The translations under genes were made by a program, and so were the position numbers. 64,000 bases of DNA from an uncultured Hymenobacter sp. GTDB taxonomy: Bacteria > Bacteroidota > Bacteroidia > Cytophagales > Hymenobacteraceae. Each line of letters opens with the position of its first letter. Position 1 is the first letter of the stretch. This document shows, one piece after another, positions 59,752-64,000 of the stretch. Below the pieces are notes generated by a model. That model saw only the letters and a list, made by a program, of their open reading frames with translations. It made no database searches and was not told the DNA's origin. The stretch covers positions 248,001 to 312,000 of the forward strand of contig CAJYPK010000015.1 in assembly GCA_913776615.1 (NCBI GenBank). Reading direction: 5' to 3'.

Positions 59752-59769
59752 GCTTGCCGAAGCATCTTG
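59752..59769. repeat. Half copy of the family B palindromic repeat
   Basis: GCTTGCCGAAGCATCTTG, one inner arm of family B without a partner arm. It is a decayed copy in the 256-bp gap between the aldo/keto reductase and dxs; apart from the terminator the gap shows nothing else. Confidence 0.5.
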
Positions 59770-59797
59770 CTCGCTTCGTTGCACTACTCAGCCAATA

Positions 59798-59833
59798 CAA
59801 AAGCCCAAGCAACCACCGTTGCTTGGGCTTTTG
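59798..59833 (-). terminator. Intrinsic terminator of dxs
   Basis: A 16-bp stem CAAAAGCCCAAGCAAC / GTTGCTTGGGCTTTTG with a 4-base loop, 24 bp past the dxs stop. Confidence 0.8.
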
Positions 59834-59856
59834 TAGGCTTAAGCTAAGCAGCCTCG

Positions 59857-61797
59857 TCAGGCAATAACGGAAACCTGAGCGGCTACCTTGGTAGCCATTT
59901 CGCGCACGGCCCGGGCGATGCCGTCGGCGTCGAAGCCGCACTCCTTATACAACTGGTCTTGCGTACCGTGCTCCACCACGCGGTCGGGAATGCCAAGGCG
60001 ACGCACGGGCAGGTGCTGACCGTGGTCGGCCAAGAACTCCAGCACGGCCGAGCCGAAGCCGCCTTGCAGGCAGCCGTCTTCCACCGTCACGATAGCGCGG
60101 TAGCGGCGGGCCACGGCCAGCAGCATTTCCTCATCGAGCGGCTTGCAGAAGCGCATGTCGTAGTGGCCTACGTCGAGCCCCTCGGCGGCCAGGGCGGCGG
60201 CGGCTTTCACCGCGTAGTTACCGATGTGGCCGATGGTGAGGATGGCCACGCCCCCTTCCTGCCCTTCGTGAATAACCCGGCCCGTGCCGATGGCTACCCG
60301 TTGGAGCGGGGTGCGCCAGGCGGGCATCACGCCCTCGCCACGCGGGTAGCGAATGCTGAACGGCCCGGCGTTTTCGGGCAGCTGGGCGGTGTACATAAGG
60401 TTGCGCAACTCCTGCTCGTTCATCGGGGCGGCGACCACGATGTTGGGGATGCAACGCATGTACGCCAGGTCGTAGCAGCCGTGGTGCGTGGGGCCATCGG
60501 CCCCGGCAAAGCCGGCCCGGTCGAGGCAGAACACCACGTGCAGGTTTTGCAACGCGACATCGTGCACCACCTGGTCGTAGCCCCGCTGCATAAACGACGA
60601 GTAGATATTGCAGAACGGCACCAAGCCCTGGGTAGCCATCCCCGCCGAGAACGTTACGGCGTGCTGCTCGGCAATGCCCACGTCGAATGCCCGGTCGGGC
60701 ATGGCGGCCATCATGATGTTGAGCGACGAGCCGCTGGGCATGGCGGGCGTCACGCCCATGATTTTGTCGTTGGCCTGGGCCAGCTCCAGCAGCGTGTGGC
60801 CGAATACGTCCTGGTACTTGGGCGGCTGGGGCTGGTCGGGGATTTTGGTAAAAATCTCGCCCGTAATCTTGTCGAACAAACCCGGGGCGTGCCACAGCGT
60901 CTGGTCTTTCTCGGCCAGCGCGTAGCCCTTGCCCTTCACCGTTACGCAGTGCAGCAGCTTGGGGCCGGGAATGGCTTTGAGGTCGTTCAGTACCTCTACC
61001 AGATGCTGCACGTCGTGCCCATCGACGGGGCCGAAATAGCGGAAATTCAGCGCCTCAAACAAGTTGCTTTGCTTGAGCAGAGTGGCCTTCATGGCGGCCT
61101 CTACCTTGCGGGCAATCTGCTGGGGGTTGGGGCCAAACTTGGAGAGCTTGCCGAGCACGTTCCACAGCTCGTCGCGCACCTTGTTGTAGGTGCGCGAGGT
61201 GGTAATGTCGGTGAGGTATTCTTTGAGCGCGCCCACGTTGGGGTCGATGCTCATGCAGTTGTCGTTGAGCACGACAATCATATTGTTGCGCATGGCCCCG
61301 GCCTGGTTCAGGGCCTCGAAGCTCATACCCGCCGTCATCGAGCCGTCGCCGATAACGGCAATGTGCTGGCGGTCAAACTCCTTCTTGTAATCGGAAGCTA
61401 CCGACATGCCCAGCGCCGCGCCAATGCTGGTGCTGCTGTGGCCCACGCCGAAAGCGTCGTACTTGCTTTCCGACATTTTGGGAAAGCCCGACATGCCGCC
61501 GTAGCGGCGGTTGGTCGGAAAGCGGTCGCGTCGGCCGGTCAGAATTTTATGACCGTACGCCTGGTGGCCCACATCCCACACGAGCTGGTCGTAGGGCGTG
61601 TTGAACACGTAGTGCAGCGCCACCGTCAGCTCGACTACCCCCAGCGAGGCCCCAAAGTGTCCGCCGTAAATGCTCACCGTGTCGATGATAAACTCGCGCA
61701 GCTCGGTGCTGACTTGCACTAACTGTTCGGGAGCAAGCTTTTTGAGGTCGTCGGGCGAGGAAATTGCCGCCAGAAGCGGGCCAGGTTCAATTATCAT
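59857..61797 (-). CDS. dxs: 1-deoxy-D-xylulose-5-phosphate synthase
   Basis: 646 residues. It condenses pyruvate with glyceraldehyde-3-phosphate using thiamine diphosphate, the first committed step of the MEP isoprenoid pathway, and also feeds thiamine and pyridoxal synthesis. Landmarks: YGGHFGASLGVVEL, WDVGHQAYGHKILTGRRD, GVGHSSTSIGAALG, the ThDP motif GDGSMTAGMSFEALNQAG...NDNCMSI, the transketolase-type GIAEQHAVTFSAGMA, and DRAGFAGADGPTHHG. It is full length for the family. Its start fits, and a TACCTTTG -7 box lies about 71 bp upstream. No MEP partner is nearby. Confidence 0.97.
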   Translation of the reverse strand: MIIEPGPLLAAISSPDDLKKLAPEQLVQVSTELREFIIDTVSIYGGHFGASLGVVELTVALHYVFNTPYDQLVWDVGHQAYGHKILTGRRDRFPTNRRYGGMSGFPKMSESKYDAFGVGHSSTSIGAALGMSVASDYKKEFDRQHIAVIGDGSMTAGMSFEALNQAGAMRNNMIVVLNDNCMSIDPNVGALKEYLTDITTSRTYNKVRDELWNVLGKLSKFGPNPQQIARKVEAAMKATLLKQSNLFEALNFRYFGPVDGHDVQHLVEVLNDLKAIPGPKLLHCVTVKGKGYALAEKDQTLWHAPGLFDKITGEIFTKIPDQPQPPKYQDVFGHTLLELAQANDKIMGVTPAMPSGSSLNIMMAAMPDRAFDVGIAEQHAVTFSAGMATQGLVPFCNIYSSFMQRGYDQVVHDVALQNLHVVFCLDRAGFAGADGPTHHGCYDLAYMRCIPNIVVAAPMNEQELRNLMYTAQLPENAGPFSIRYPRGEGVMPAWRTPLQRVAIGTGRVIHEGQEGGVAILTIGHIGNYAVKAAAALAAEGLDVGHYDMRFCKPLDEEMLLAVARRYRAIVTVEDGCLQGGFGSAVLEFLADHGQHLPVRRLGIPDRVVEHGTQDQLYKECGFDADGIARAVREMATKVAAQVSVIA

Positions 61798-61867
61798 CGG
61801 GGCAGCAGAAAAAGGGGCGGTGCGGTAGCTAACCGCCGGGCGGGCTAAGAGATTGGCTCGCCGACCT

Positions 61868-61875
61868 CAAAGGTA
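61868..61875 (-). promoter_or_regulatory. Candidate -7 box of dxs
   Basis: TACCTTTG on the minus strand, exact TAnnTTTG, giving a leader of about 65 nt. No -33 TTTG is evident. The rest of the 263-bp divergent gap (61798-62060) shows no other signal. Confidence 0.4.
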
Positions 61876-62060
61876 CGACAACCCGGGGCGGGCGGTTGCG
61901 TACCGTCGGGCTAATGCGGCGGAGCGGCTCCGCCGGACGGTCGGCGAGGTAGCTGGCTTGGTCGGTAGAGGTGGGCAGCTGGCCGAGCAATTGCCAAAAA
62001 GCCGGCTAGCCAGTGCAACTATTGTACGGCATTTACGCACTTTGGCCGTCAATGCATTTT

Positions 62061-64000
62061 ATGAACAAGACTACCTTCCCCGCCGCTCCCCTGCTGGCGG
62101 TGGCCCTGGCAGCCAGCCCCTTGCTGGCCCATAGCCAGGCCCCCGGCCGCCCGGCCGCTGCGCCCGCTGCTGCCCCGCGCTCGGCTACCGGCCGCGTGAG
62201 CGGCACCGTAACCGACGCCGCCAACGGCAAGCCCGTGTCGTACGCCACCGTCAACGTCATCAACCCCAGCACCAACAGCCCGGTCAACGGCGGCGTGGCC
62301 GGCGACGACGGCAAGTTTGTGCTGCCCGTACCGGCGGGTACCTACCGGGTGGAAATCAGCTTTATCGGCTACACCACGCAGGTGAAGGACGGCGTAACCG
62401 TGACGGCCGGCGGCAACCTGGCGCTGGGCAACGTGGCCCTGGCGGCGGCGGCCCAAAAGCTGGCCGAAGTAGTCGTGACCGGCAAAAAGCCGCTCATCGA
62501 AGAGCGCGTCGACCGCACGGTGTACAACGCCGACGTGGATAAAACCACTCAGGGCGGCGACGCCACCGACGTGCTCAAGCGCGTGCCCCTGCTCAGCGTG
62601 GACCTTGACGGCAACGTGAGCCTGCGCGGCAGCAGCAACATCCGGGTGCTCATCAACAACAAGCCCAGCACCATCGCGGCCAGCAGCATCGCCGACGCCC
62701 TGAAGCAAATTCCGGCCGACCAGATTCAGACGGTGGAAGTCATTACCTCACCCTCGGCGAAGTACGACGCCGAAGGCTCGGGCGGGATTATCAACATCGT
62801 GACCAAGCAAAACAACCTGCGCGGCGGCTCGCTGAGCCTCAATACCGGCGTGGGCCTGCGCGCCACCAACCTGGGCTTGAACGGCAACTACAGCAACGGC
62901 AAGTTTGGGGTGAGCCTGGGCGGCTTCGGACGGGCCAGCTACAACCAGCCGGGCAGCTTCGACAACAGCCAGCAGAGCATCAGCCTGGCTACCGGCAACC
63001 GCACCAGCGTGGCCCAGAGCGCCGATACGCGCCGCAACGACATCTTCGGGCGCTACACGCTGGGCCTCACCTACGATTTCAATAAGCAGAATTCGCTGGC
63101 CGGCTCCATCGCCTACGGCGTTCGCAACGCCGACAACTACCAGGATAACCTGCTGAGCCGCATTGCCGCCGGCACGGCCCCACTCACGGTTAACTCCATC
63201 CGCGACGTGGCCTCGACCAACAACTCGAACACCGTCGATGCCAGCCTCAACTATACGCACCTCTTCGACGTGAAGCAGCGCGAGTTGAGTGTGCTCACGC
63301 TGTTCAGCCGCAACAATCAGACGAACAATTTTACCAACAGCGTCTTTGACCCCAACGGTCCCACCGACCGCGACTCCCGCCGCTACGTGGGCCAGCTGGG
63401 CAACAACAACGACAGCTACAACGAGGAATACACCGGCCAGGTCGATTACCAGACGCCGACCGTGAAGGACCAGCTGCTGGAAGTAGGCGTGAAAGACATC
63501 ATGCGCCGCGTGAGCAGCGACTACAGCTACTTCTACGACGCCAACTTGCAGCCGCAGGCGGGCGGGGCCACGCTCAACAACTCCTTCCGCTACCGCCAGA
63601 ACGTGGCCGCTGGCTACGCTACCTACACCATCGGGCTACCCAAGGGCTTTACGCTGAAGCCGGGGGTGCGCTACGAGTACACCAGCATCTCGGCCGATTT
63701 CAGCAATGGCCAGGGCGCACTCACCAGCACCAATATTCCCGACTACAGCGTGCTCGTGCCCAGCGTCAACCTCTCGCGCAAGCTGGAGAACGGCAACGTG
63801 GTAAAGTTTTCGTACAACCGCCGCATCCAGCGCCCCTCACTGCAATTTTTGAACCCCAACGTACAGGCCAGCAACCCGCTGAACGCCTCGCGGGGTAATG
63901 CTGAGCTCGGTCCCGAATACACCAACAACTACGAGGTTGGCTACAGCACCACCGTCAAGCAAAAGGTCAACCTGAATCTGACAGCATTCGTGCGCAACAC
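62061..64000 (+). CDS. TonB-dependent receptor, outer-membrane beta-barrel family, truncated by the window
   Basis: Open from the ATG at 62061 to the window edge (646 codons visible). A signal peptide (MNKTTFPAAPLLAVALAASPLLAHSQ) is followed by a Pro/Ala linker, a carboxypeptidase-regulatory-like domain (GRVSGTVTDAANGKPVSYATVNV ... GTYRVEISFIGYTTQVKDG) and a plug domain (LAEVVVTGKKPLIEERVDRTVY, VLKRVPLLSVDLDGNVSLRGSSNIRVLINNKPS, VEVITSPSAKYDAEGSGGIINIVTK). The barrel begins with NGNYSNGKFGVSLGGFGR. It matches the Bacteroidota outer-membrane receptor family (OMP_b-brl_2-like) that imports or signals for bulky ligands. The ligand is unknown and the C-terminus is missing. Confidence 0.92.
   Translation, partial: MNKTTFPAAPLLAVALAASPLLAHSQAPGRPAAAPAAAPRSATGRVSGTVTDAANGKPVSYATVNVINPSTNSPVNGGVAGDDGKFVLPVPAGTYRVEISFIGYTTQVKDGVTVTAGGNLALGNVALAAAAQKLAEVVVTGKKPLIEERVDRTVYNADVDKTTQGGDATDVLKRVPLLSVDLDGNVSLRGSSNIRVLINNKPSTIAASSIADALKQIPADQIQTVEVITSPSAKYDAEGSGGIINIVTKQNNLRGGSLSLNTGVGLRATNLGLNGNYSNGKFGVSLGGFGRASYNQPGSFDNSQQSISLATGNRTSVAQSADTRRNDIFGRYTLGLTYDFNKQNSLAGSIAYGVRNADNYQDNLLSRIAAGTAPLTVNSIRDVASTNNSNTVDASLNYTHLFDVKQRELSVLTLFSRNNQTNNFTNSVFDPNGPTDRDSRRYVGQLGNNNDSYNEEYTGQVDYQTPTVKDQLLEVGVKDIMRRVSSDYSYFYDANLQPQAGGATLNNSFRYRQNVAAGYATYTIGLPKGFTLKPGVRYEYTSISADFSNGQGALTSTNIPDYSVLVPSVNLSRKLENGNVVKFSYNRRIQRPSLQFLNPNVQASNPLNASRGNAELGPEYTNNYEVGYSTTVKQKVNLNLTAFVRN

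Noticed and set aside
59959..61722. A 587-codon frame opposite dxs
   Set aside because: Same cause; the His/Val/Gly-rich composition has no recognisable fold, while dxs is complete.
61853..62134. A 93-codon plus-strand frame before the TonB receptor
   Set aside because: It overlaps the receptor start out of frame and has no signal, domain or promoter. The receptor start at 62061 has a clear signal peptide.

Overview
The window looks like chromosome of a GC-rich Bacteroidota, most likely a Hymenobacter-like member of the Cytophagales. Five secreted proteins end in type IX secretion (T9SS) sorting domains: one type B / gliding-motility style and four type A. Several intergenic gaps carry the Bacteroidota -7 box TAnnTTTG, Shine-Dalgarno sequences are mostly absent, and the last gene is a carboxypeptidase-regulatory-domain/TonB receptor. 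No tRNA, rRNA, CRISPR array, transposase gene or prophage was recognised.

Layout. 1-5 kb: the end of purU, a fused trehalose-phosphate synthase/phosphatase, and a convergent GH15 glucan/trehalose hydrolase. The gap between the last two holds a 26-residue hydrophobic peptide gene covered by a putative antisense transcript, which resembles a type I toxin-antitoxin locus. 5-21 kb: a type B sorted PKD protein, a MATE exporter, a 1618-residue T9SS metalloprotease, a PAP2-type phosphatase, an M20 amidohydrolase, an outer-membrane barrel, and a two-CBM20 4-alpha-glucanotransferase of DPE2 type. 21-42.4 kb: two neighbouring giant surface proteins (3001 and 3910 residues). They share a collinear C-terminal half of eight DUF11-like modules plus a sorting domain, but have unrelated repeat-built N-terminal halves.

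42.5-46.3 kb: a molybdenum cofactor cluster, with moaC convergent to moaA-moaD-moaE and a MoeB/rhodanese fusion. 46-51.6 kb: an outer-membrane protein, a PEGA-like lipoprotein, an alpha/beta hydrolase, an SRPBCC membrane protein, and a sorbosone-dehydrogenase-like beta-propeller translationally coupled to a cytochrome c. 51.7-53.7 kb: a two-gene cassette (AAA ATPase plus a small PD-(D/E)XK-like protein) bracketed by palindromic repeats. This is the best candidate for an undescribed defence-type system. 53.7-64 kb: a T9SS protein divergent from a lipoprotein across a shared promoter/operator region, a Tat-exported Gfo/Idh/MocA oxidoreductase, a DUF4136 lipoprotein, an aldo/keto reductase, dxs, and a truncated TonB-dependent receptor.

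Interspersed imperfect palindromes of about 80-95 bp (several families, the commonest containing TGTCATGCTGAGCTTG) sit between genes throughout and behave like REP/MITE elements. Most convergent gene ends carry clear intrinsic terminators. All assignments come from reading motifs by eye; no database search was run.
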